Shown one piece after another: positions 1 through 6,730 of a stretch of 19,335 nt of DNA. The stretch covers positions 1 through 19,335 of the forward strand of contig CBFGSA010000046.1 in assembly GCA_965651365.1 (NCBI GenBank), in the 5' to 3' direction. The stretch is from DASSBG01 sp965651365 (lineage in GTDB: Bacteria; Pseudomonadota; Gammaproteobacteria; Xanthomonadales; Rhodanobacteraceae). The position numbers and the translations under genes are program-made. The notes beneath the pieces are model-generated. The model had not been told where the DNA came from. It did no database searches and saw nothing but the letters and a program-made list of their open reading frames with translations. How positions within the stretch are numbered: position 1 is the first letter of the stretch; each line of letters opens with the position of its first letter.

Positions 1-206
1 AGCGCACACTTGCGCTCCTGCAATACTCGACGGTCGGGAAGGGTGCAAATCGACAAACGAGCAGACCCGGGATGCAGCGGCCCAGGTCACCGGCAGAATT
101 GTCCCGCACAGCAATCAAGTTCTGATCTTTGTTGGGCGCCGGTCCATGTAGTACCGTTGCGCGGGGCCGGACGAGACCGGTCGCGCTGCCTGGAGTCTTG
201 CCGCTG
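1..206. other. Left-edge non-coding stretch
   Basis: No supported gene. The first 16 bases (AGCGCA, CACT, TGCGCT) form a small perfect hairpin with a 6-bp stem, possibly the end of a terminator for a gene beyond the edge. The frames open here look like shadows without coding character. Confidence 0.4.
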
Positions 207-1424
207 ATGATCCGTTTCCGTTTGCCGCTGCTGTGCCTGTTGCTGTCGTGTCTTGCGCTGGGCGCCTGTGCGCCGCACGCCGAAGTCCAGCACCAAACCG
301 CAGGCCAGCGCCTGGAAGGGCTGCTGTTCTGGAACCAGGCCCAGCGCGAGGCGCGCTTTCCGAAGATGTACGAATTGTTCCCCAGCAGCCGGGTGGCGCG
401 TGGCGAGAATGTCCATGCGCTGCCGCCCGGTGCGCCGCTGACGCCGCGCTGGACGGATGACACCACGCTGACCGACTACATGCGCCAGTACCACATCGCC
501 GGCGTGCTGGTGCTCGAGGACGGTCGCATCCGGCTGCAGCAGTATGGGCCAGGGGTCACCCCCGGCATGCGCTGGACCTCGTTCTCGGTGGCCAAGTCGT
601 TTACCTCGACGTTGCTGGGCATTGCCCTGAAGCAAGGCGATATCCGCAGCCTCGACGACCGGCTCGGCCGCTACATACCCGAACTGCGCGGCCATGCCTA
701 CGGCGATGTCACGGTACGCCAGTTGCTGACCATGACCTCGGGCATCGAATGGAACGAGGATTATGCCGATCCGGATTCCGATGTGGCGCAGATGTACATG
801 GCGCCGTGCCGGGATCAAGAGGCGCACATTCTCACCTACATGAAGGATCTGCCGCGCCAGTGGCCGGGCGGCACGCATTGGCAGTACAGCACCGGCGAGA
901 CCGATCTGCTGGGCATTCTGGTGCAGCGGGCGACCGGGATGTCGCTGGCCGACTATCTGTCGCAGACCGTCTGGAAGCCGTACGGCATGGCCAGCGATGC
1001 CTTCTGGCTGAAAGACGAATGCGACGGCAGCAATCTCGGCGGCAGCGGCCTGTCGGCAACCCTGGCCGACTACGCCCGCATGGGCCAGTTCATGCTCGAT
1101 GGCGGCCGGATCGACGGCAAGCCCGTAATCGCCGAGGCCTGGATGCGCGGCGCCCTGCAACGCCAGCAGAAGGTCAGCGATCCCGAACGCGGCTACGGCT
1201 ACCAGTGGTGGACCGATGCCGACGGCAGCTTCGCGGCGATCGGCATCTTCGGCCAGCTGCTCTACATCGATCCGGCACGCAAGCTGGTGATTGCCCAGAT
1301 CGCAGCCTGGCCTGCGGCCGACTCCGATGCCCTGGTGGCAGCACGGCGTGCCTTCGTGGCGGCGGTCAAGCGGGCGGCTGACCATGGGAAATCACGGCAA
1401 GCGGAAGGAGAGGGGCGGCCCTGA
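207..1424 (+). CDS. Beta-lactamase-fold serine hydrolase, predicted lipoprotein
   Basis: Encodes 405 residues. The N-terminus (MIRFRLPLLCLLLSCLALGAC) is a lipoprotein signal with lipobox LGAC, so Cys21 should be lipidated and the enzyme anchored to a membrane facing the periplasm. The class C beta-lactamase/penicillin-binding fold is shown by S127-V-A-K130 (nucleophile and general base) and Y227-S-T (second motif). The third KTG/HxG motif is not obvious; the matching stretch reads GIFGQLLYIDP. Such proteins are usually esterases, amidases or peptidases, and the substrate cannot be told. The start at 207 was chosen because it yields the signal peptide; a TTG at 129 in the same frame would bury it. 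A weak GGAG lies 11 bases upstream. The stop is 2 bases before the decarboxylase remnant at 1427, so the two were probably one transcription unit. Confidence 0.85.
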   Translation: MIRFRLPLLCLLLSCLALGACAPHAEVQHQTAGQRLEGLLFWNQAQREARFPKMYELFPSSRVARGENVHALPPGAPLTPRWTDDTTLTDYMRQYHIAGVLVLEDGRIRLQQYGPGVTPGMRWTSFSVAKSFTSTLLGIALKQGDIRSLDDRLGRYIPELRGHAYGDVTVRQLLTMTSGIEWNEDYADPDSDVAQMYMAPCRDQEAHILTYMKDLPRQWPGGTHWQYSTGETDLLGILVQRATGMSLADYLSQTVWKPYGMASDAFWLKDECDGSNLGGSGLSATLADYARMGQFMLDGGRIDGKPVIAEAWMRGALQRQQKVSDPERGYGYQWWTDADGSFAAIGIFGQLLYIDPARKLVIAQIAAWPAADSDALVAARRAFVAAVKRAADHGKSRQAEGEGRP

Positions 1425-1426
1425 TC

Positions 1427-1675
1427 ATGGACGGCACGACACACGATCCGGCCAATCTGAAACTGTCGCCGGCGCAAATGCAGGACATGGGCAACGAAGT
1501 CGTGGCACGCGCCGTGGCGCATCTGGCGGCGCTGGACGAGGCCCCGGCCAGCGGCGATTGCAGCGATATCGAGGCGCTGTGTCGCTCGATGCGCGAAGGT
1601 GCGCCGGAGCAGGGTGTGACACTGAATAGCCTGCTCGATCCGCTGTTCGAGGACTGGATTCCACGTTCCTTCCGA
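1427..1675 (+). pseudogene. N-terminal remnant of a PLP-dependent decarboxylase
   Basis: The frame opens at ATG 1427 and for about 83 codons resembles the N-terminus of group II PLP-dependent (aromatic amino acid type) decarboxylases: an LSPAQMQDMG helix start, a VVARAVAHLAAL helix, then TLNSLLDPLFEDWIPRSF. In the family this is followed by a PGYLAYIPGGG-like loop and a ~400-residue catalytic core with the PLP lysine. Here the homology stops near 1675 and the frame continues as non-homologous sequence to a stop at 1768. The lost part includes all catalytic residues, so no enzyme can be made. The remnant begins 2 bases after the stop of the upstream hydrolase. The family call is from recalled motifs, not a search. 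Confidence 0.65.
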
Positions 1676-1943
1676 GGGCCGGATGCTGGAAATCGACTAC
1701 GAAAACCTGGTGCGCGAACCCGAGGCCGTGACGCGCCGGATGCTGGCGCATGTCGGGCTGCCGTTTGAAGGGGCGTGTCTGGCGTTCGAGCGCAACCCGG
1801 CGCCGTCATTGACCGCCAGTGCCGCCCAGGTGCGCCAGCCAATCTACACCTCGTCGATGGGCCTGTGGGGCAACTACCGGGACCAGCTTGAACCGCTGGC
1901 CCAGCGCCTGCGCGAAGTTCAAGGGCAGCACGATACAGTATGA
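1674..1943 (+). pseudogene. C-terminal remnant of a sulfotransferase
   Basis: From about 1674 a different frame (ATG at 1683, stop TGA at 1941) reads as the end of a bacterial sulfotransferase, of the kind often fused to TPR repeats. The visible pieces are GRMLEIDYENLVREPEAVTRRM, LAHVGLPFEGACLAFERNP, then the 3'-phosphate-side motif region with TASAAQVRQPIYTSSMGLW and a closing YRDQLEPLAQRL helix. The N-terminal P-loop for PAPS and any TPR part are missing. It has no start or ribosome-binding site of its own and follows the decarboxylase fragment out of frame. The simplest reading is a deletion that removed the end of one gene and the beginning of the next. A short peptide from 1683 might be made but should be inactive. 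Confidence 0.65.
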
Positions 1944-1974
1944 TCTGATACAATAACTGCATGCAGGTATCAGA
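1932..1974 (+). promoter_or_regulatory. Promoter/operator of the RES-Xre locus
   Basis: A perfect 8-bp inverted repeat, TCTGATAC at 1944-1951 and GTATCAGA at 1967-1974, spans the antitoxin start codon. Another GATAC half-site lies at 1932-1936, in the same orientation and 15 bp before the one at 1947. Possible -10 boxes are TATGAT (1939-1944) and TACAAT (1949-1954); no convincing -35 box was found. Antitoxins of this family usually repress their own operon by binding palindromes at the promoter, which fits this layout. There is no Shine-Dalgarno sequence before ATG 1961, so use of the second -10 box would give a leaderless or near-leaderless mRNA. Confidence 0.55.
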
Positions 1975-2374
1975 ACGGACCCAGTGGCATCCAACAGGTG
2001 GTGAGCTTGATCTTGACGGGCTCGTCGGCCCGGGCCTGCGCAGCGTGTTCCGCATTGCCGACCAGTGGGGACTGAGCAACGACCAGTTGTCGATCCTGCT
2101 GGGCCAGCCCTCGCGCAGCACGTTTTTCCGCTGGAAGGCCGGGCACACGGCCCAGGCCAACCACGATCTGCTGGAACGGCTGAGCTATATCCTCGGAATC
2201 TACAAGGGATTGCACACTTTTTTCAGCCACGACAAACTGGCGGATACTTGGATCCGGCAGCGCAACGACCATCCGCTGTTCGGCGGCGAGCCGCCACTCA
2301 AGCGCATGCTGGCCGGCAAGGTCAGCGACCTCTACGTCGTGCGCCAGCACGTGGATGCGGCGAGAGGCTGGTGA
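1961..2374 (+). CDS. Xre/MbcA/ParS-type antitoxin (DUF2384)
   Basis: Encodes 137 residues. Residues ~28-62 form an Xre-like helix-turn-helix (VFRIADQWGLSNDQLSILLG, then SRSTFFRWKAG). The C-terminal half is the toxin-binding DUF2384 domain, with the characteristic end PLKRMLAGKVSDLY followed by VRQHVDAARGW. In known RES-Xre pairs this protein covers the toxin's NAD-binding site and represses the operon. The stop TGA (2372-2374) overlaps the toxin's GTG start (2371-2373) in GTGA, which implies translational coupling. The start at 1961 is the first ATG giving the complete N-terminus and lies inside the inverted repeat. Length and gene order, antitoxin first, are normal for the family. Confidence 0.92.
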   Translation: MQVSERTQWHPTGGELDLDGLVGPGLRSVFRIADQWGLSNDQLSILLGQPSRSTFFRWKAGHTAQANHDLLERLSYILGIYKGLHTFFSHDKLADTWIRQRNDHPLFGGEPPLKRMLAGKVSDLYVVRQHVDAARGW

Positions 2375-3063
2375 GCCCGCGCAAGGCCGTGCCGCAGACC
2401 GCGCTGGACTGGCGCAAGACCTGGCGCATCGTGTCCTCGCGCTTTCCGCCAGTGGGCCTGTTCGATACCGTTGCCGACCCGGCTGACCTGGACAAGATCT
2501 ACGCGCTGGAATCGATGACCAACCCGCGCGTGCGTGAGCAGATCGGTGAGCTGGATCTGGTTCCAGCCCAACGCCGCATCAGCGGGCCGGGCAGCACGCC
2601 GGTGATGAGTGCCTTTACCCACATCAACCCCGACGGCAGCCGGTTTGCCGATGGCAGTTACGGCGTCTACTACGCCGCACACGAGCGGGAAACGGCGATT
2701 CGCGAAACCGTGTTCCATCGCGAGATCTTCCTGCGCCACAGCCACACGCCGCCCACACAACTCGACATGCGCTGCTACAACGCCGCCATCAAGGGCGAGT
2801 TTGACGATATCCGCGGCATCCGTCCGAAGCTGCACGACCCCGACAGTTACCAGGCCAGCCAAGCCTTCGCCCGCAAGCGTCGCGACCAGGGCAGCAACGG
2901 CATCGTCTACGACAGCGTGCGGCATTCCGGCGGCCAGGCTGTTGCGGCCTTCTACCCCGACCTGATCCGCAACTGCCGCCAGTCCGAACACCTGAGCTAC
3001 ATCTGGAACGGCCAGCGCATTACCGACGTGCTGCGCAAGAGCCTGGCTCTCAGACTTGACTAG
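2371..3063 (+). CDS. RES-domain toxin of a RES-Xre toxin-antitoxin system
   Basis: Encodes 230 residues from a GTG that overlaps the antitoxin stop by 4 bp. RES toxins deplete or process NAD+: MbcT is an NAD+ phosphorylase and ParT an ADP-ribosyltransferase acting on Prs. Conserved features visible here are the early arginine in WRIVSSRF (R19), TNPR, the block FADGSYGVYYAAHERETAIRE with the family's tyrosines and the glutamate of AIRE, and the closing GIVYDSVRHSGGQAVAAF. The domain looks complete and intact, so the toxin is probably active when free. The same frame is open far upstream through the antitoxin, but that part is overlap shadow and shows no RES homology. Which NAD chemistry it performs cannot be read from the sequence. 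Confidence 0.92.
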   Translation: MSPRKAVPQTALDWRKTWRIVSSRFPPVGLFDTVADPADLDKIYALESMTNPRVREQIGELDLVPAQRRISGPGSTPVMSAFTHINPDGSRFADGSYGVYYAAHERETAIRETVFHREIFLRHSHTPPTQLDMRCYNAAIKGEFDDIRGIRPKLHDPDSYQASQAFARKRRDQGSNGIVYDSVRHSGGQAVAAFYPDLIRNCRQSEHLSYIWNGQRITDVLRKSLALRLD

Positions 3064-3123
3064 CCCGTAGAAATCTTCCGGGTTGCAAAAGCGCCTGCGC
3101 GGTCCATATTTCCGCCAATTCTC

Positions 3124-3146
3124 GGCCCATAGAACCACCATGGGCC
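3124..3146. repeat. Perfect hairpin downstream of the toxin
   Basis: GGCCCAT (3124-3130) and ATGGGCC (3140-3146) form a perfect 7-bp stem with a 9-base loop. It lies 60 bp after the toxin stop, between the plus-strand toxin and the convergent minus-strand gene at 3208. There is no T-run on either side, so it is at best a weak terminator for the toxin operon. The rest of 3064-3207 shows nothing recognisable. Confidence 0.35.
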
Positions 3147-3207
3147 TGCAAGTCGGCGAAAATCTGTCCACACGCCGTCACTTTTTCGCCTCGAAAGTTC
3201 CTGCGGC

Positions 3208-3603
3208 TCAGGCTCCAAGCTCGGGAAAATCGCCGGGCGCGGGCAGCGCCTCAGTCGCAATCATGTTGGCGTTTTTCGAATCAGTCCGGTCATGCGCTGC
3301 AGCCGCGGCCAGCTTCACGGCCTTGTGCGTGGCTTGCCAACACTGATCGGGCTGGTAGCACGATGGCACGTCCGCCCAGCGCCGGTCGCCTGACTTCGCC
3401 TCGGCCGCAATCACCTTGCAGCCGACATCCGGTGTCGGTGACAGCGGCAGCCACCAACCACCCTGGGCGTCGGCTTCGATACAGACAAAATCATGCTGTG
3501 CGCTGCCCAACGATTCGAACTCCTGCGTGCAACGCGCCCCCTGCTGGCGCAAGGTTACCGGGTCCAGCCGCAGAACGAGCCCTCGGGTATACATGCGTGC
3601 CAT
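3208..3603 (-). CDS. Hypothetical protein, 131 residues
   Basis: I do not recognise this protein. Starting at ATG 3603 it reads MARMYTRGLVLRLDPVTLRQ and has five cysteines (TRGL..RC, DFVC, VGCK, SCYQPDQC), a GGWWLPL patch, and a disordered alanine-rich tail. No signal peptide or membrane segment is seen. Codon use is GC-biased at third positions like its neighbours, which supports a real gene. A GGAAG sequence lies 8 bases before ATG 3603. A longer frame from 3654 is possible, but its first 17 codons contain a hairpin that could instead end the tRNA transcript. It lies between the toxin (convergent) and tRNA-Ala (same strand, upstream). It could be an orphan cargo gene or a taxon-restricted protein. 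Confidence 0.55.
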   Translation of the reverse strand: MARMYTRGLVLRLDPVTLRQQGARCTQEFESLGSAQHDFVCIEADAQGGWWLPLSPTPDVGCKVIAAEAKSGDRRWADVPSCYQPDQCWQATHKAVKLAAAAAHDRTDSKNANMIATEALPAPGDFPELGA

Positions 3604-3632
3604 GAAATTCGCTTCCAGAACAAAGCACCAAG

Positions 3633-3654
3633 ATGCCTGCTGGGCGGCAGGCAT
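3633..3654 (-). terminator. Hairpin downstream of tRNA-Ala, possible terminator
   Basis: ATGCCTGC (3633-3640) and GCAGGCAT (3647-3654) pair perfectly over 8 bp with a 6-base loop. On the minus strand it starts 26 bases after the tRNA's CCA end, where a tRNA terminator would be expected. The following minus-strand sequence (CTTGGTGCTTTG) is only mildly T-rich, so termination is plausible but not certain. Confidence 0.4.
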
Positions 3655-3680
3655 GCAAGCGAAACCTCAAATGGTGTAAA

Positions 3681-3756
<76 letters not shown>

Positions 3757-3823
3757 ACGCGAGGGCGGCATTTTAGCAGCGTGGTGTGCGCGGTGCCAGC
3801 GATTTGTGCCGGGGCGGGCCCGG

Positions 3824-5506
3824 TTACTGCTTGTCGCCGTGCAGGGTGTGGCCGCCTTGCAGCAGGTCCAGTGACGTGACCTTGTCCTGGTCGTTGCGCT
3901 GGAAGTTGATCTGGATGCCGTAGGCGGCGGCTTCAAATTTGTCCTTGCCCACGTTTTCCAGCGGGAAGGCGCCCTGGCCGGTGGCTTGCGCCTTGAGCTG
4001 GCCGTCGGCGGCGGTGACGGTGAGTTCGAAGCCGGGCATCAGCGGGTAGGTCCCGGTGTATTGATCCAGCGTCTTCTGGTCGAGCCGGGTCTGTGGCTTG
4101 GATTTTTTGCGGTCTGTCCGTTTGGCTTGCATTTCGCCACCGCCCTGGCGCCAGGCAAAGCTCCAGTGACCGTCGGCATGGTGGACGGGGTGAAGCAGGG
4201 CGTCGAACTTCAGTGGATAGAAGTCGCCGACGCTGTCGTAACCCATTTCGAATTGCGGCTGGCCGGCGGCCTGGATGTACAGCTTGCCGTCCTTGTGACT
4301 CAGCGTCATCGGCATGCCGCTGTCAAGCAGGTATTGGCCGCTCAGGGCCTTGAGCAGTTCCGTATCGGCCTGCGCAAGCTTGCGCGGGCCATCCAGCGGA
4401 ACCTTGGCATCGAGAAGATGCATGCCCAGCTTGCCCAGCCCTCCGGTCGAGGTCCACGAGGTGTCGCTGAGCAGGACCACGCCGCGCTGGCGTTTCGGGT
4501 CGAAAGCCACCAGCGAGGAAAAGCCACCGGTGCCGCCTTCATGCAGATAGACTGCACGGTCCTCGACGGACTCGATGAACCAGTTGATTCCGCGTGCCAG
4601 CGGGTCGGGAACGTCGGGTTGGGTGTGGGTCAGAGCAATGGCCTTGCCGACTCTGGTACTGGTGTCGGGTTTCAGCTCGGCCTGGACATACTTCACCATT
4701 GCATCGAGGGTCGCGCGAACACCACCGACTCCCGCCATGTTTTTGGGGAAGCGCCAGGCGGGCGTGGGCTGACCGCTGGGCAGGTGGCCCACAGCATCGT
4801 GCAAACCATCGGGGACTTTGTGGACCCAGGCGCCGTGCATGCCGAGTGGTTGGAACAGTTTTTGTTGCAACAGGGTGTCGAAGTCGGTGTCAGTACGATG
4901 CGCAATGCCCCAGGACAACAGCATCATGGCGAAATTGGAGTATTGCGGTTGTGTCCCGGGGGCGCCTTTCAGTGTGACCTGGCCGAGGGCGTCGATCACC
5001 TGCTGCGGCGTCATGGCGGCGTAGGGATCGGCCGGGTTGGTGATGGCGACGCCGGGTGGCAGGGCGGGCAGGCCGGAACTGTGGGTGACGATGTCGCGCA
5101 GACGGATCGGCTGGCCTTTCCATTGCGGCACTTTGGTGCCCCTGGGCAACCAGGCACTGAGTGGATCGGCCAGGGACGCCTTGCCCTGATCGATCAGTTC
5201 GGCCAGCAGCGTGGCGGTCATGGTCTTGCTGACCGATCCGATCTCGAACGCATCTTCCGGTCCGATGCGCGGTTTGTGACCGGCATTGGCGCACACATAC
5301 GCGCGGCTGACGGTTTGGTCGATCACGGCAGCGGCCACGCAGGCGCCGGTGCGGTCGCCGTGCAGGCGCTGGCCCAGTGCCGTCGCCAGCTCGACATCGG
5401 TCATGGCATGGGCTGGCAGCAGTGGCAGGGCCATCAGCGCTGCGCCAGCGATTGCCAGACATGAAAGCCGACGCTCGTTTTTCCATTTGCATTGATTTGC
5501 GTTCAT
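3824..5506 (-). CDS. Secreted beta-lactamase-family serine hydrolase with C-terminal repeat domains
   Basis: Encodes 560 residues. Residues 1-34 form a signal peptide with a KNERR basic stretch and likely cleavage after LPAHA, so the enzyme is exported. The catalytic domain carries S91-V-S-K94, Y189-S-N191 and H322-E-G-G-T, all three motifs of class C beta-lactamase/esterase relatives. Two C-terminal stretches (~383-455 and ~480-555), beginning LKALSGQYLL and LDQYTGTYPL, resemble the lipocalin-like DUF3471 module often appended to these enzymes. It may act as a peptidase, esterase or beta-lactamase; the substrate is unknown. The start at 5506 was chosen because it gives the signal peptide; the longer frame to 5680 runs inside rnd. 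It begins 16 bp after the rnd stop on the same strand, which suggests co-transcription. Confidence 0.88.
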   Translation of the reverse strand: MNANQCKWKNERRLSCLAIAGAALMALPLLPAHAMTDVELATALGQRLHGDRTGACVAAAVIDQTVSRAYVCANAGHKPRIGPEDAFEIGSVSKTMTATLLAELIDQGKASLADPLSAWLPRGTKVPQWKGQPIRLRDIVTHSSGLPALPPGVAITNPADPYAAMTPQQVIDALGQVTLKGAPGTQPQYSNFAMMLLSWGIAHRTDTDFDTLLQQKLFQPLGMHGAWVHKVPDGLHDAVGHLPSGQPTPAWRFPKNMAGVGGVRATLDAMVKYVQAELKPDTSTRVGKAIALTHTQPDVPDPLARGINWFIESVEDRAVYLHEGGTGGFSSLVAFDPKRQRGVVLLSDTSWTSTGGLGKLGMHLLDAKVPLDGPRKLAQADTELLKALSGQYLLDSGMPMTLSHKDGKLYIQAAGQPQFEMGYDSVGDFYPLKFDALLHPVHHADGHWSFAWRQGGGEMQAKRTDRKKSKPQTRLDQKTLDQYTGTYPLMPGFELTVTAADGQLKAQATGQGAFPLENVGKDKFEAAAYGIQINFQRNDQDKVTSLDLLQGGHTLHGDKQ

Positions 5507-5522
5507 TTGCGGACTTGCCTTT

Positions 5523-6632
5523 TCAAGATGACAGCAAAGCGGAAAGTTTCGGTTCAAGCAGGGGTTTGCGCCAGCCTTCCAGCTCGTCCGGCCAGGCACC
5601 GTTGACCAGCAACTCTTCCAGCAGCCGGCGCGGACACAGCAGGCCGGCGGGGATGTCCAGGTCTTCGGCCACGCTGGCAACGACGTGCTTGAGTTTTTTC
5701 AATTGGGCGCGCTGGTCTCGCTCCAGAGGAGGCGGGATGTCGGCGGTGGCTTCGACTTCTTCCGCTGTCAGCGGGCGCTTGAGTTCGTCGAGAAGCGCCG
5801 TGCATTGGGCATTGCGCATCGCGCGCTGGCCGCGCATCTGCTGGCGCATGTCATCGCGGTCGCTTGGGGCGTCCGCCACCAGGCCGATGGCTTGCCTGTC
5901 GTTGAACAGCCATGGGCGGGGCTTGTTGAGCGAGCGCGCGCTGTGTTCGCGCCACAGCAGGATGCGACGCAGCAATGCCTGGCACTCGCGGGGCCAGTCG
6001 GCGGCGGCGGACAGCTTGCGCTGGGGTTGTGGATCGATGCGGTCGCGCTCGGCACGCTGGCACAGGCGCCGACCTTCTTCATCCAGCCAGCCAAGGCGAC
6101 CCAGCTCTTCCAGTCGATTGTGCAGATGCGCGTGAACCGCGTGCAGATGCACCACGTCGAGCGCGGCATAGTCGCATTGCGAATCGGTGAGTGGGCGTTG
6201 CAGCCAGTCGGAGCGGGTTTCGCCTTTTTCCAGCTCCTCGCCGGTGATTTCACGCACGAGCTTCTGGTAGCTCAGCCCCTGGCCCAAGCCGGCCATGGCG
6301 GCGGCAACCTGGGTGTCGAACAGCCGACCGGGCCCATGCGGGAGGATGTCGGCGAGTGCCTCCATATCCTCGCTGGCGCTGTGCACCACGCAGCAGTTGG
6401 CCGGATTTTCCAGCAAGCCGGCCAGCGCCGGGCCAGGTTGGAAGGCGAGCGGATCGATCAGTGCCGTCGTGCCACTGAGACCGATTTGCAGCAGCGCCAG
6501 TTCCGGATAGAAGGTGTTGCGGCGCATGAACTCGGTATCCAGCGCCAGTACCTGCGGTACGGGCGCATCCGGTATCAGTCGCTGCAGCTTTTCCGGGGAA
6601 TCGATCCATTCGTGGGAAACAACGGAGGGCAT
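5523..6632 (-). CDS. rnd: Ribonuclease D
   Basis: Encodes 369 residues. RNase D is a 3'-to-5' exoribonuclease that trims tRNA precursors and other structured RNAs in the cytoplasm. The DEDDy exonuclease residues are all visible: D32 and E34 in LALDTEF, D89 in VHSASEDME, and Y155 and D159 in CDYAALD. The spacing is close to that of the Escherichia coli enzyme. An HRDC domain follows (~210-290, including LLRRILLWREHSARSLNKPR), and a second helical region ends with LEELLVNGAWPDELEGWR. The length is normal. The start at 6632 has an AAGGA ribosome-binding site 7 bases upstream. The hydrolase at 5506 follows closely; the SUMF1-like gene is divergent across a ~98-bp spacer. Confidence 0.97.
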   Translation of the reverse strand: MPSVVSHEWIDSPEKLQRLIPDAPVPQVLALDTEFMRRNTFYPELALLQIGLSGTTALIDPLAFQPGPALAGLLENPANCCVVHSASEDMEALADILPHGPGRLFDTQVAAAMAGLGQGLSYQKLVREITGEELEKGETRSDWLQRPLTDSQCDYAALDVVHLHAVHAHLHNRLEELGRLGWLDEEGRRLCQRAERDRIDPQPQRKLSAAADWPRECQALLRRILLWREHSARSLNKPRPWLFNDRQAIGLVADAPSDRDDMRQQMRGQRAMRNAQCTALLDELKRPLTAEEVEATADIPPPLERDQRAQLKKLKHVVASVAEDLDIPAGLLCPRRLLEELLVNGAWPDELEGWRKPLLEPKLSALLSS

Positions 6633-6730
6633 GCAAGGTCCTTGGTGAAATTTGCGGGTTGCCGGACCGCTCCGGGACCCGGGTCGATGGTAACCTTGTT
6701 TGTACCGCCCACCAAAGCCTCGTCGCGCCC

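Noticed and set aside
87..1385. 432-codon minus-strand frame opposite the first serine hydrolase
   Set aside because: The opposite strand carries lipobox and SxxK motifs in frame; the antisense product resembles nothing and is rich in His, Gln and Arg as expected of a shadow.
2065..2370. Upstream extension of the toxin frame
   Set aside because: RES homology starts only after the GTG at 2371; the extension overlaps the antitoxin and has no domain character.
3986..5464. 492-codon open frame on the plus strand opposite the second serine hydrolase
   Set aside because: The minus-strand hydrolase has a signal peptide and catalytic motifs; the plus-strand translation is a low-complexity shadow.
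5507..5680. Longer N-terminus for the second serine hydrolase
   Set aside because: It lies inside the rnd coding region and would place 58 non-homologous residues before a good signal peptide.
6659..6730. TTG start giving a 676-residue SUMF1-like protein
   Set aside because: The ATG at 6731 gives a compact membrane-anchor N-terminus; the added residues look like translated promoter region. This cannot be fully excluded because neither start has a clear ribosome-binding site.
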